Assembly (NCBI GenBank): GCA_910586705.1 | Contig: CAJUJK010000010.1 | Coordinates: forward strand, 1-64,000 | Origin: an uncultured Lachnospiraceae bacterium | Lineage (GTDB): Bacteria > Bacillota > Clostridia > Lachnospirales > Lachnospiraceae | Direction of reading: 5' to 3' | DNA: 64,000 nucleotides | Shown here: piece by piece, positions 42,117 through 50,637 of the stretch | Numbering within the stretch: position 1 is the stretch's first letter | Layout: each line of letters opens with the position of its first letter | Made by a program: the position numbers and the translations under genes | Notes under the pieces: model-generated | The model's database searches: none | What the model was told of the DNA's origin: nothing | Seen by the model: the letters and a program-made list of their open reading frames with translations, nothing else

Positions 42117-42857
42117 TCATTCCACAATCAAAAAGTCAACAATCATTTTCTTCTCCCGATCCGTCAGTTTGTGTATATGTCCTCTGTCCTTTAGCAGGTA
42201 ACAAACGCTTTGTTTCCAGACTTTTCGCGCCTTCCGAAGAACCTTTTTAGCCGGAAACAGGCAGTCCTTCTCCGCCGCCATGACAAGCACGGGATTTTGA
42301 TATTTGCCAAGCGCCTCACAGCTCTCATTTTGCGGCATGACAGACTTAATCTTTGCATGGTCAATACTGCAGCGGGCGGTTTGCAAAATATCCTTTGTGA
42401 TATTGTCTTCTGTTACCGCCATCGGAAGAAGGCACTTCACAAACCATTTTTCTTTGTGGGTAAGCCAGTACATGAGCATCGGGAACGCCATATTGATGCT
42501 CTTAAGGGCAGGCGCATTCTGAATCGCGGACGGCACCAGCAGTACACTTCGTTCAACAGCCTCTGGCGCCACACACATGGCTTTCACTAAGATTCCCGCC
42601 CCAAACGAACCGCCGAAACATGCCATCTTCCAAAACCCCAGACCTTTGATGACTTCAACCGCCCACTTCCCGTAATCCCGATTCCGGGGCGACAGTGAGA
42701 CCTCCGCGCTCTTACCGGGATGCCCGATTGTATCCACAGCAAAAATATGAAACTCTTCGAGCAGGAAGCCGCAATACTTCAGATTGTACGCAGTCGTCGC
42801 ATTGCCGCCGTGAAAAACTAGCAAAGGTTTTCCCACCGGGCTGCCGCACACAATCAA
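42117..42857 (-). CDS. Alpha/beta hydrolase, possibly N-terminally truncated
   Basis: A protein of about 246 residues with the alpha/beta hydrolase core: the oxyanion HGG in PLLVFHGGN, nucleophile elbow GGSFGAG (GxSxG), and an acid/histidine end at AAEKDCLFP and DRGHIHKLTD. The first beta strands usual before the HGG are missing; the frame closes by a TGA a few codons upstream. The best start is a TTG at 42857 overlapping the stop of the yxeA-like gene (TTGA), implying coupled translation or a fused remnant. Esterase or peptidase activity is possible. Confidence 0.62.
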   Translation of the reverse strand: MIVCGSPVGKPLLVFHGGNATTAYNLKYCGFLLEEFHIFAVDTIGHPGKSAEVSLSPRNRDYGKWAVEVIKGLGFWKMACFGGSFGAGILVKAMCVAPEAVERSVLLVPSAIQNAPALKSINMAFPMLMYWLTHKEKWFVKCLLPMAVTEDNITKDILQTARCSIDHAKIKSVMPQNESCEALGKYQNPVLVMAAEKDCLFPAKKVLRKARKVWKQSVCYLLKDRGHIHKLTDREKKMIVDFLIVE

Positions 42858-43237
42858 ATGCGTTTTCCCTCGTCATAGCACTCCTGCACCGCCTCCGGCA
42901 GTTCCTCATACTGCACCTCGCTCCATTCTACCACGCCGCGAATCGGGCTGACGGTCAGTCTCAAAAAAGCACCCTCCCGCAGTTCCCGGGATGCCCCGAA
43001 GGTAATTTCTTTTTCCACGCCTTTTTCATTGTAAGCAGGCAGCGTATAGGAATAGCTCATGCCGCCCTGCATATCAATCACACCGTCCCGCGGCTTGCCG
43101 TCTGCGATCCTGCTATTGTCAATCTGCGTGTAATAATAAATACTTCCACTCCCCGAGTAGAGCCACGCGCCAAGACTGAGCAGAGCCGCCACAACCGCTA
43201 CAGCAATTCCGATTCCCACTAACACGTTTTTCTTCAT
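42854..43237 (-). CDS. YxeA-like (DUF1093) secreted or anchored protein
   Basis: A 127-residue protein with one N-terminal membrane helix (about 5-27) and an extracellular domain: SIYYYTQIDNSRI, SYSYTLPAYNEKGVEKEITFGASRELREGAFLRLTVSPIRGV, ending in YEELPEAVQ. This is the DUF1093/YxeA pattern, an OB-like domain of unknown function common in Firmicutes and often near ABC exporters. AGGAGG precedes the ATG. It overlaps the hydrolase gene. Confidence 0.78.
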   Translation of the reverse strand: MKKNVLVGIGIAVAVVAALLSLGAWLYSGSGSIYYYTQIDNSRIADGKPRDGVIDMQGGMSYSYTLPAYNEKGVEKEITFGASRELREGAFLRLTVSPIRGVVEWSEVQYEELPEAVQECYDEGKRI

Positions 43238-43345
43238 AATGATATCCTCCTGTCTGTCTTTACAAGATAAGATATCATGCCGCCCTTACGTGCGCCTTGT
43301 GGAAACCTTGCGTTTACCTTACATTCTACCACACCAAAACTACTG

Positions 43346-44239
43346 TTACAAACCCATCCGCTCCAGCGCCTTTTCCACTTCCCCCTCCGACACCGTGCAC
43401 CCATGCTGCCCGATCACAATGGACGGTTTTGTTTTCCCGTGGTAGTCGCTGCCGCAGGTGGCAAATACATGATGTTCTTTTGCCGCGCGGTAAAACTTTT
43501 CCGCCTGCTCCGGGCTGTGATAGCTGGAAAACGCCTCGATCCCGTCAATTCCCAGCTTAAAAATATCTTCCAGCAGTTCCTCTTTCCCCTTCAGATTTAC
43601 ACCGGGGTGCGCGAGAACCGCCACGCCGTGACCAGCGTGAACCGTGTCAATGATTTCCTCCATCGCCGGAAAATCCGTTTTCGCATAGCACGGTTTCCCC
43701 TGCGCATAATAGTCCCAATAAAAATTGACGAAAGGGTTGTCGCTTCTTTCCCCGCCGGGACGGTAGGGCTTCAAAAGCGGATGTTCCGCATACTCCGGCA
43801 TTGCCAGCAAAACCTCCGCAAACATTTCCCCCGTCCAGCACCTCTGCCAGTAACTGTTTTTTGATAATGCCAGCATGTCCCCTTCCGTAATACGGGAAAA
43901 CCCTAACGCCTGCGTTTTTTCCAGCCTTTCCAGAGAAGCCTGCGCGCTCTGATCCGCCACATTCTTTTCGACTGCCTCAAAGCCGCTGTCCCGATAGTCA
44001 ATACCATATCCTAGCACATGGAAATTTATGTTCTCATAGGTGCAGTCAATCTCGATGCCCGGAATATACCGTATGCCCCTTTCCTCCGCCGCCCTCTGCG
44101 CCTCCTCATTTGCTTTCGCGCAGTTATGGTCCGTCACCGACATCAGGCGGACGCCCGCTCTTTCACATTTCTCCACCAGCTCAGACGGGGTGTACTCCCC
44201 GTCATCGCTGTATCTGCTGTGCATATGCAAATCAATCAT
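43346..44239 (-). CDS. PHP domain phosphoesterase
   Basis: A 297-residue PHP-family metal enzyme. Metal ligands are seen in IDLHMHSRYSDDG (His5, His7), SVTDHN, GIEIDC, AVLAHPG and TCGSDYHGK. This set matches the RNase AM/YciV-like and other small PHP phosphoesterases that hydrolyse nucleotides or RNA ends. AGGAGG before the ATG at 44239 sets the start. It stands alone. Confidence 0.85.
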   Translation of the reverse strand: MIDLHMHSRYSDDGEYTPSELVEKCERAGVRLMSVTDHNCAKANEEAQRAAEERGIRYIPGIEIDCTYENINFHVLGYGIDYRDSGFEAVEKNVADQSAQASLERLEKTQALGFSRITEGDMLALSKNSYWQRCWTGEMFAEVLLAMPEYAEHPLLKPYRPGGERSDNPFVNFYWDYYAQGKPCYAKTDFPAMEEIIDTVHAGHGVAVLAHPGVNLKGKEELLEDIFKLGIDGIEAFSSYHSPEQAEKFYRAAKEHHVFATCGSDYHGKTKPSIVIGQHGCTVSEGEVEKALERMGL

Positions 44240-44383
44240 GCTGTCCTCCTGTTCTGTGCATCTTATTTCCCCTGTCCTGGCCTCTCTGAAATATCTTTTC
44301 ACACTGTCACCGCACGCATTCCTTCTTCCATTCCGAATCGTCACAAATTCCAGATGGAATCATTTGCTTGTCAAAAAATTCAT

Positions 44384-45556
44384 TTAGCATTCCCGCCGTA
44401 CCACAGACAGCATCTTTTCATGCATGACAACCATAAGCAGCAGAATTGCCAGCAAAAATACCGGGTACAGAAACGCGCCGATATGGTTTGCCAGAAAACC
44501 GAACACAGGCGGCATAAGGCAGGTTCCCACATAGGCGGACGCCATCTGCACCCCGATCACCGCCTGCGATTTGTCCGCCCCGAAATGCGCCGGCGTGGAA
44601 TGTATGACGGATGGGTAAATGGGCGCACATCCCAGACCCGTAATGACCAGACCGGTCAAAGCAGTTGTCTCTCCAAAAGGAAGGAGCAGGCACACGATGC
44701 CGCACAGGATCAGCCCCTGTCCAAGCCGAATCATCTGCGTATCGTTTAACTTCATTGTCAAAAATCCGCCAGCGGCTCTCCCCGCTGTAATCCCGATATA
44801 AAACAGACCTGCAAACCCTGCCGCTGTTTCCGCCGAAAGCCCGCGCTGCAGTACAAGGTAGCTGCTCGCCCACAGTCCTGCCGTCTGCTCTAACGCACAG
44901 TAACAAAAAAATGTCACCATGATTTCCTTCGCTCCCGGTATGCGGAAAATCTGCCACAGGGAAAGCGGTTTTGCATTTGCCTCCCCGGATGAATCTGCCC
45001 CCTCCGCCGTCCGCTTTTTCCACAGAGGCAGGCTGAAAAGCAGGACCGCCGTCAAAACGATCTGAAGAATGGCAATATAGCGGTACCCCATGTTCCAGCC
45101 ATGTCCGCCCGTCAGCGCATATCCCATAATATACGGACCAAGGGACGCCCCCACGCCCCACATGCAGTGAAGCCAGCTCATATGCCTGCTCGCATAGTGA
45201 AGCGCCACATAATTGTTTAAGGACGCGTCCACGCTCCCGGCGCCCAGCCCGTAAGGAATTGCCCAAAGGCATAACGCCGCATAACTGTGACTGACGGAAA
45301 ATCCGAACAGCGCCGCCGCCGTCATAAGCACGCTGAAAGCCGTCACTTTTCCCGTTCCCAGCTTTTTCGTCAGACGGTCGCTCTGTAAGCTGGAAACAAT
45401 GGTTCCTGCCGCGATAATCATGGAAATGCCGCCCGCATAGGAAACCGGCACGGAAAATTCCCGATACATGACCGGCCACGCAGCGCCCAAAAGAGAGTCC
45501 GGAAGCCCCAGACTGATAAAAGCCAGATAAATAATCACAAGCAATAGTTGAAACAT
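44384..45556 (-). CDS. MFS transporter
   Basis: A 390-residue twelve-helix major facilitator. LAFISLGLPDSLLGAAWPVMYREF opens it, the A motif is SDRLTKKLGTGKV, and SWLHCMWGVGASLGPYIMG resembles the FucP/sugar-type and related permeases. The substrate is unknown. AGGAGG precedes the ATG. It is divergent from an AraC-type regulator with a cupin sensor, which suggests a sugar or glycoside substrate (inference). Confidence 0.82.
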   Translation of the reverse strand: MFQLLLVIIYLAFISLGLPDSLLGAAWPVMYREFSVPVSYAGGISMIIAAGTIVSSLQSDRLTKKLGTGKVTAFSVLMTAAALFGFSVSHSYAALCLWAIPYGLGAGSVDASLNNYVALHYASRHMSWLHCMWGVGASLGPYIMGYALTGGHGWNMGYRYIAILQIVLTAVLLFSLPLWKKRTAEGADSSGEANAKPLSLWQIFRIPGAKEIMVTFFCYCALEQTAGLWASSYLVLQRGLSAETAAGFAGLFYIGITAGRAAGGFLTMKLNDTQMIRLGQGLILCGIVCLLLPFGETTALTGLVITGLGCAPIYPSVIHSTPAHFGADKSQAVIGVQMASAYVGTCLMPPVFGFLANHIGAFLYPVFLLAILLLMVVMHEKMLSVVRREC

Positions 45557-45586
45557 CGTATCGCCCTCCTGTTTTTCCTTATTAAA

Positions 45587-45615
45587 AGAATACCGTCAAC
45601 AGGCACTTGATACAA
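45587..45615 (-). promoter_or_regulatory. Promoter of the MFS gene
   Basis: On the minus strand TTGTAT (45610-45615) and TATTCT (45587-45592) with a 17-base spacer. Confidence 0.5.
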
Positions 45616-45645
45616 CTCATTTTCAGACATATAATATAACAAAAC

Positions 45646-45689
45646 CGCCAGACATACTGATACCTATAATGTCAGATGTATATCTGGCG
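45646..45689 (+). promoter_or_regulatory. Dyad around the -10 box of the AraC gene
   Basis: CGCCAGA (45646-45652) and TCTGGCG (45683-45689) form an inverted repeat that encloses TATAAT (45665-45670). The -35 region is weak. A CAGACAT copy also occurs nearby at 45634-45640. The site is suited to autoregulation by the AraC protein. Confidence 0.5.
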
Positions 45690-45759
45690 CTCCATTTTCC
45701 GATTGCACAGCGCATAATCAGAACATGGCACACGGGAATAAAACCAGGAGGACAGCCAA

Positions 45760-46671
45760 ATGGCATTACAAGAATGCGGACTAAACTTAAACAGCGTGTC
45801 AAAAGAGCTGCAGCCCCACGGCAGCCTTGCGTTCCCCTGCGCCGGGTACGCATCCCGCCACACAGACAGGCCGGAAGACAGTATTCCGTGGCACTGGCAT
45901 GAAGAAATAGAAATCATATACATAGAAAACGGGCAGATCGAGGTAAAAATCCCCTCCCAATCCTTTCTGTTAAAAAAAGGGGACTGCCTTGTCATCAATG
46001 CCAATATCGTCCATTACGCGACAGCAGTCCCGGAGGGTTCCCTGCATTCCCTCGTTTTCAGCCCGGCGCTCATCAGCGGAAAAGAGGATTCTGTCTTTTC
46101 CAAAAAATATATATCCCCCCTCATAGCCTGCCCCGCCTTTTCCGGCTATTACATAAGCGCAGATTCCGGTGAAGAGGTAGCATGTCTGTTTCGCCGCGCT
46201 TTTGAGGCGCTTGCCGGGGATCACTACGGTTTTGAATTTACCGTGCGGGAAAACCTGTCCCGCATCTGTCTTTTTCTGTATCAGAAATTTTCGCCGCAGA
46301 TGGATTTGCCGGAGGCATCGCCCAATCAGGACAACCTCCGCCTCAGCAGGCTGCTCGCTTATATCCACAAGCATTTTGCCGAACCCATTTCCGTGTCGGA
46401 TATCGCAAGGGAAGCCGGCATCAGCGAGAGGGAATGTCTGCGCTGTTTTCAAAAAACAATCCAGCTCCCGCCCATCCAGTATTTATTGAAATACCGGGTG
46501 ATGCAGGGAGCCGAACTGTTACTTACAAATCCGTCCGCCAGCATTTCAGAGATCGGGACACTCTGCGGCTTTGACAGCCAGAGCCATTTTGCCAAAATGT
46601 TCAAGCGGTTTTATAACTGTACGCCGCGGGAATACAGAAACCGAACTCTCAAATCTGAAGCTGCGCCTTAA
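45760..46671 (+). CDS. AraC family regulator with cupin sensor
   Basis: A 303-residue protein. The N-terminal cupin (about 40-130) has WHWHEEIEIIYIENGQIEVKI and LVINANIVHYA; the C-terminal AraC domain has ISVSDIAREAGISERECLRCFQKTI and ISEIGTLCGFDSQSHFAKMFKRFYNCTPREY. AGGAGG precedes the ATG. It is divergent from the MFS transporter and probably activates it in response to a small ligand held by the cupin. Its end overlaps the convergent FtsX gene by 23 bases. Confidence 0.9.
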   Translation: MALQECGLNLNSVSKELQPHGSLAFPCAGYASRHTDRPEDSIPWHWHEEIEIIYIENGQIEVKIPSQSFLLKKGDCLVINANIVHYATAVPEGSLHSLVFSPALISGKEDSVFSKKYISPLIACPAFSGYYISADSGEEVACLFRRAFEALAGDHYGFEFTVRENLSRICLFLYQKFSPQMDLPEASPNQDNLRLSRLLAYIHKHFAEPISVSDIAREAGISERECLRCFQKTIQLPPIQYLLKYRVMQGAELLLTNPSASISEIGTLCGFDSQSHFAKMFKRFYNCTPREYRNRTLKSEAAP

Positions 46672-48760
46672 TCGCCCGCACCGAAGAGCGGTATACCGCG
46701 TAAATCACCCCGCCGATCGCCGCAATGATACAAAGGCATACACCCATAGCCATCCATTCCGTCTTTAACATCCTGCCGTCATTAGCGTACAGAATCATGG
46801 AAAACAGCAAAAACATTGCTGTCGTACCAACCATAGAAGGCACCTTGAATACATTGCCGCACTGGCTGTGCACTTCCCTGTCCAGAAAGACGGGCGACGC
46901 CCCCAGTTTTTTCAGATCGTCAAAAATGTAGCGGTTATTGAGGGCAATGCTCTGACAGCGGGTATAGCACACCACCAGCGCCGTGATCATGCACACGATG
47001 AAGATAAAGAGGAACATCATAAACATTACCGCCATGTTGCGCAGATAATCATTCTGACTCAAGATCCGAAAACTCGGCATGTAAACCCAAAAGTTTCTGA
47101 ACATAAAGGAGTCCGCCATTTCATAACGAATCGTCGTCATATCATCCGTGTCTCCCCAATATTCTTTTCCCTCCTCGTTTTCCCTGATTTTCTGTACCCG
47201 GTCATAGTAGGAAGGGCGCTCGCAGGATTCATCAAAGGACGATACGAAGAGACGAAAAAAGGCATTGGCAAAGGGATAGGAATCCTTTCCGTCCACATTA
47301 AATGCCACAAAACGCCCCCGCCAGTCGTCCGTCAGTCCTTCGGATATCAAGGCATAGTCCGCATTGTCAAGCACGCAGCAAGGTATCGTCTCCGCGAGAT
47401 GATCATAGTGCAGGAATCCTGCAAACTCTGTGGCAAGCACCTTCCTCGTCGTCATATTGGTGATCTCCTTTGCGGAGTCATTGACATAGAGGGAAGTTTC
47501 CGCCTTATCATTCAGACACCAGTAAGTGCCCGGCTCAACGTCCACTTCCTGTCCGGTAATCATCTGATAAGCGTCTTCGGAAAGTACCATTGCCTCCTGC
47601 TGCATAGGGACATATTCGATATGATACCGCAGACCGTCTTCTTCATAAATTTTAGCCATTCCGCCCATTCCCACAGTGACATAATCGCACTCGTTCCAGT
47701 CTTTTAAGGAAAGGTCATATTCTCTGCCAAGAGCTTCGATCTCTGTCCTGTCCGGCATGTCCTGATCCGCCTGATATTTATAGAAATAATCATAGGGCAG
47801 AGACGCATAGCGCAATACCGCCGAAATACCGTTGGTCGGCAGATAGAAAACCGCAAAGCATCCGCCTGCAATTAACAGCGTGACCACCAGCAGGTTGTTG
47901 ACCGTCTGTTTCCCCTGAAATTTCATCATGCTGCGGGATATGATATTCTTATAAGGATTCTTGCGATGACTTTTCCAGCCGTGTACCACCGTGTGCAGCA
48001 TGATCATGTAAAGTCCGACAAACACGGGTGCATAGAACACACTCACCCAGACCGGCGGGAACATGGAAAACCACTTATCACACGCCAAAGGCGCGCCGTA
48101 CCCCAGCACAGCGCCTGTCAGCAGTACCAGAAAACCCACAGGACCACACCATCTGCCAAGCTCCTTCACAGGCTCGTTGATATGCTCCTCTCTGATCACT
48201 TCCATAATGTTCGTTTTTTTCAGATACCGCCATGCCGTCAGACCGGCGAATCCAACCACCAGAAGCAAAAACAGCAGGGAGATAAACAGGCATCTGAAAT
48301 CAAAGGTGAGCACCATATCTGAACTGTCCACAAGGAACAGCCGGAACGCGTGCCAGATGCCCCACACAAAGGGAAAGCCTGCTGCCGTTCCCAATATAGC
48401 GGACACACCGCTCAACAAAATCACTTCCCGATACAACCCCGGCGCAAGCCGCTTTCTGGACGCGCCCAGCGCCATCAGAACGCCGAGCTGCCTCGACTTA
48501 TGCCGGAAAAACAACCCAAGTGCATAGATCGTAAAAACCACGCACCCCAGCAGCGTCATCACAAAGATCATGTACATTTGTTTCCGGCTGTCGCCGCCCT
48601 CCGGGAATACCTTCTGCACCGTTGGCGAGAGCATCAGCGCAGAATACGCCGAAATGATCATCAGTGCCATAAAATTGCAGAACAGATAGAGCCGCGACTG
48701 TTTCCTGTCCGCCCGCTGCAATTTCTGTTCCATCTGTCTCATATTGATTACCTGACCCAT
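46649..48760 (-). CDS. BceB-like ABC transporter permease (FtsX family)
   Basis: A 703-residue permease. It has an N-terminal helix, FtsX domain with GLFFRHKSRQLGVLMALGASRKRL, further helices, a large extracellular domain (about 330-560) and C-terminal helices with FIVCMITALVVCYTRCQSIALNNRYIFDDLKKLGAS. The architecture fits BceB-type exporters that remove antimicrobial peptides from lipid targets. The ATG at 48760 has AGGAGG 8 bases upstream. It follows its ATPase gene by about 70 bases and is divergent from a LytTR/GHKL two-component system. Confidence 0.85.
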   Translation of the reverse strand: MGQVINMRQMEQKLQRADRKQSRLYLFCNFMALMIISAYSALMLSPTVQKVFPEGGDSRKQMYMIFVMTLLGCVVFTIYALGLFFRHKSRQLGVLMALGASRKRLAPGLYREVILLSGVSAILGTAAGFPFVWGIWHAFRLFLVDSSDMVLTFDFRCLFISLLFLLLVVGFAGLTAWRYLKKTNIMEVIREEHINEPVKELGRWCGPVGFLVLLTGAVLGYGAPLACDKWFSMFPPVWVSVFYAPVFVGLYMIMLHTVVHGWKSHRKNPYKNIISRSMMKFQGKQTVNNLLVVTLLIAGGCFAVFYLPTNGISAVLRYASLPYDYFYKYQADQDMPDRTEIEALGREYDLSLKDWNECDYVTVGMGGMAKIYEEDGLRYHIEYVPMQQEAMVLSEDAYQMITGQEVDVEPGTYWCLNDKAETSLYVNDSAKEITNMTTRKVLATEFAGFLHYDHLAETIPCCVLDNADYALISEGLTDDWRGRFVAFNVDGKDSYPFANAFFRLFVSSFDESCERPSYYDRVQKIRENEEGKEYWGDTDDMTTIRYEMADSFMFRNFWVYMPSFRILSQNDYLRNMAVMFMMFLFIFIVCMITALVVCYTRCQSIALNNRYIFDDLKKLGASPVFLDREVHSQCGNVFKVPSMVGTTAMFLLFSMILYANDGRMLKTEWMAMGVCLCIIAAIGGVIYAVYRSSVRAIKAQLQI

Positions 48761-48829
48761 AATACGTCCTCCTGCTCTTTTCATTCTTTCCTTCATCTCG
48801 AAACGTCATTTATCCCGCCAGACATTTTT

Positions 48830-49570
48830 CTACGTCTCGCTCATCTCCTTTATGGCATCTAGCAGTTGATCCTGAAATACGCTTCGATCCTCCCACTTTT
48901 CAAGCTGGCGGTAAATCGTCCCGTCCTTTAACAGAATCACCCGGTCACAGAAGGACGCCGCAAAGCTGTCGTGGGTCACCATAAAGATGGTGGCATTCAC
49001 TTTCTGTTTCGCATGGATAAACGTCTCGATCACCGCCCGGCTGGACTTGGAATCCAGATTCCCGGTGGGTTCGTCGGCAAGAATGATCAGCGGATTGTTG
49101 ATCAGGCTCCGCGCCACCGCCGCCCGCTGTTTCTCGCCGCCGGAAATTTCCGCCGGGTATTTGTTTAAGATGTGCCCGATCCCAAACATTGCCGCAAGCT
49201 GATCCGCCAGCTTTTCCGCTTCCCCCGGGACCTCTCCCTGCACAATGCGCGGCACCAGAATATTTTCCCGGATGGTCAGCCCGTCCAAGAGCATAAAATC
49301 CTGAAACACAAACCCGATCTTCGTATTTCTGACCCTTGCCAGCTCCTCCTCGTCCATGCCCGCAAGCTCCACGCCGCCCAGCTTGATATTCCCCTTATCA
49401 AAGGGAATATAGCAGGAAATGCAGTTTAACAGCGTCGTCTTGCCGGAGCCAGACGGACCCATGACCGCCACAAACTCCCCCTGCGCCACATGGAAACCAA
49501 TCCCTTTTAACACTTCATACTTATTTTTGCCCGCCTCATAAGATTTGTAGAGTTCTTTCACATAAAGCAT
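48830..49570 (-). CDS. BceA/LolD-like ABC transporter ATP-binding protein
   Basis: A 246-residue ATPase: Walker A GPSGSGKT (38-45), signature ISGGEKQRAAVARSL, Walker B IILADEPTGNLDSKSS, switch His in VTHDSFAASF. This is the MacB/BceA class that works with FtsX permeases as a mechanotransmission exporter. GGAGG precedes the ATG. Its promoter lies in the 322-base region shared with the LytTR regulator. Confidence 0.92.
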   Translation of the reverse strand: MLYVKELYKSYEAGKNKYEVLKGIGFHVAQGEFVAVMGPSGSGKTTLLNCISCYIPFDKGNIKLGGVELAGMDEEELARVRNTKIGFVFQDFMLLDGLTIRENILVPRIVQGEVPGEAEKLADQLAAMFGIGHILNKYPAEISGGEKQRAAVARSLINNPLIILADEPTGNLDSKSSRAVIETFIHAKQKVNATIFMVTHDSFAASFCDRVILLKDGTIYRQLEKWEDRSVFQDQLLDAIKEMSET

Positions 49571-49892
49571 ATCCGTTTCCTCCTTTTACTGCCGGTGCGG
49601 GAACCGATCTTTTCCCTCCGGCGTATCGTCCACTCAATTTTTTAACGCAAATTAACCATACCACAAATACGCCGCCTGCAAAAAACGGCTGTCATTTCTG
49701 ACAAACCACATGTAACGTTTGGAAGGAAGCTGCAAGGAATGTAAAGTTTAGGCAGCTGAAATGTAAAGTTTGGAAACACTGGGTGAGACTACACCCTCAA
49801 AAATATGATATACTCAACCTATAACTAGGTAATTGCGAAACGCATCTCAACGCTTACCTAATCCATAAATAGTTAGTGAAAGGATTCTTTCC
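49571..49892. promoter_or_regulatory. Divergent control region with three LytTR-like repeats
   Basis: No gene in these 322 bases. ATGTAACGTTTGG (49710-49722), ATGTAAAGTTTAG (49739-49751) and ATGTAAAGTTTGG (49761-49773) are direct repeats, 29 and 22 bp apart. Downstream, TATACT (49809-49814) is a good -10 box for the regulator gene, with only a weak -35, as expected for an activator-dependent promoter. The spacing suits a LytTR dimer pair. Confidence 0.65.
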
Positions 49893-50594
49893 ATGTTACG
49901 AATCGCAATCTGTGACGACGAGACAGACGCAAGGGACGCCCTGCGCTTCCAGTTAGAAAAAATACTGATCGAGGATGCCGAGGAGATCGTCTACGAATTT
50001 TCCTCGGGCACGAACGCCGCCTCATGGCTTGCAAACCATCCGGGCGAAATCGACCTTCTTTTTCTGGACGTGGAAATGAAGGGCTTAAACGGCATGGAAA
50101 CCGCGGAAAAGATCAGAACCTTTGACAATCAGATTCTCATCGTCTTTGTGACCGGGTATTCCGATTATGTCTTTGACGGCTACCTTGTCGGCGCGCTGGA
50201 TTATCTGATGAAGCCTGTCGCGGAAAAAAAACTGCGGCAGTTGATTGGACGGGTGCGCACCCGGTCCGCGCAGGAGGCGTCCCGCATGTTCTCGCTGAAA
50301 AACACGAACGGCACATGGCGTTTCCGGCTCTGTGACATTCTCTTTTTTTATTCCGACAGGCGGAAGGTCATTCTGGTGACCGCCAGAGGCGAGTATCCCT
50401 TTTATGCCAGACTGGATGAGATCGAGCATCAGCTCTCTCCCGATTTCGTGCGCATTCACCAACGCTATCTGATCAATCCCGCAGGCGTGGAGTATCTTGG
50501 CAGCGAGTCAGTCACAATAAACGGGCGGGAACTTCCCTGCAGCAGAAGGTACCGGGAAACCGCCCTTCCAAAAATTGCACGCTCTTTGATGTGA
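49893..50594 (+). CDS. LytTR family response regulator
   Basis: A 233-residue regulator. The receiver has the acidic pair in CDDE and the phospho-acceptor Asp59 (LLFLDVEMKG); Lys is in LMKPV. The C-terminal LytTR DNA-binding domain contains GTWRFRLCDILFFYSDRRKVILVTARG and PDFVRIHQRYLINPAGVEYL. It belongs to the AgrA/VirR group and binds spaced direct repeats. The GHKL kinase follows 43 bases on, and three candidate binding repeats lie upstream, so it likely controls itself and the divergent ABC exporter. Confidence 0.92.
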   Translation: MLRIAICDDETDARDALRFQLEKILIEDAEEIVYEFSSGTNAASWLANHPGEIDLLFLDVEMKGLNGMETAEKIRTFDNQILIVFVTGYSDYVFDGYLVGALDYLMKPVAEKKLRQLIGRVRTRSAQEASRMFSLKNTNGTWRFRLCDILFFYSDRRKVILVTARGEYPFYARLDEIEHQLSPDFVRIHQRYLINPAGVEYLGSESVTINGRELPCSRRYRETALPKIARSLM

Positions 50595-50637
50595 GAAATG
50601 CGGCATTCTCCACATTAATTGGAAGAGGAATATTAAC

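Noticed and set aside
44418..45479. A 353-codon minus-strand frame
   Set aside because: It overlaps the MFS gene in another frame; its composition is Gly/Arg/Cys-rich and it lacks membrane helices or any family motif, whereas the MFS frame is clear.
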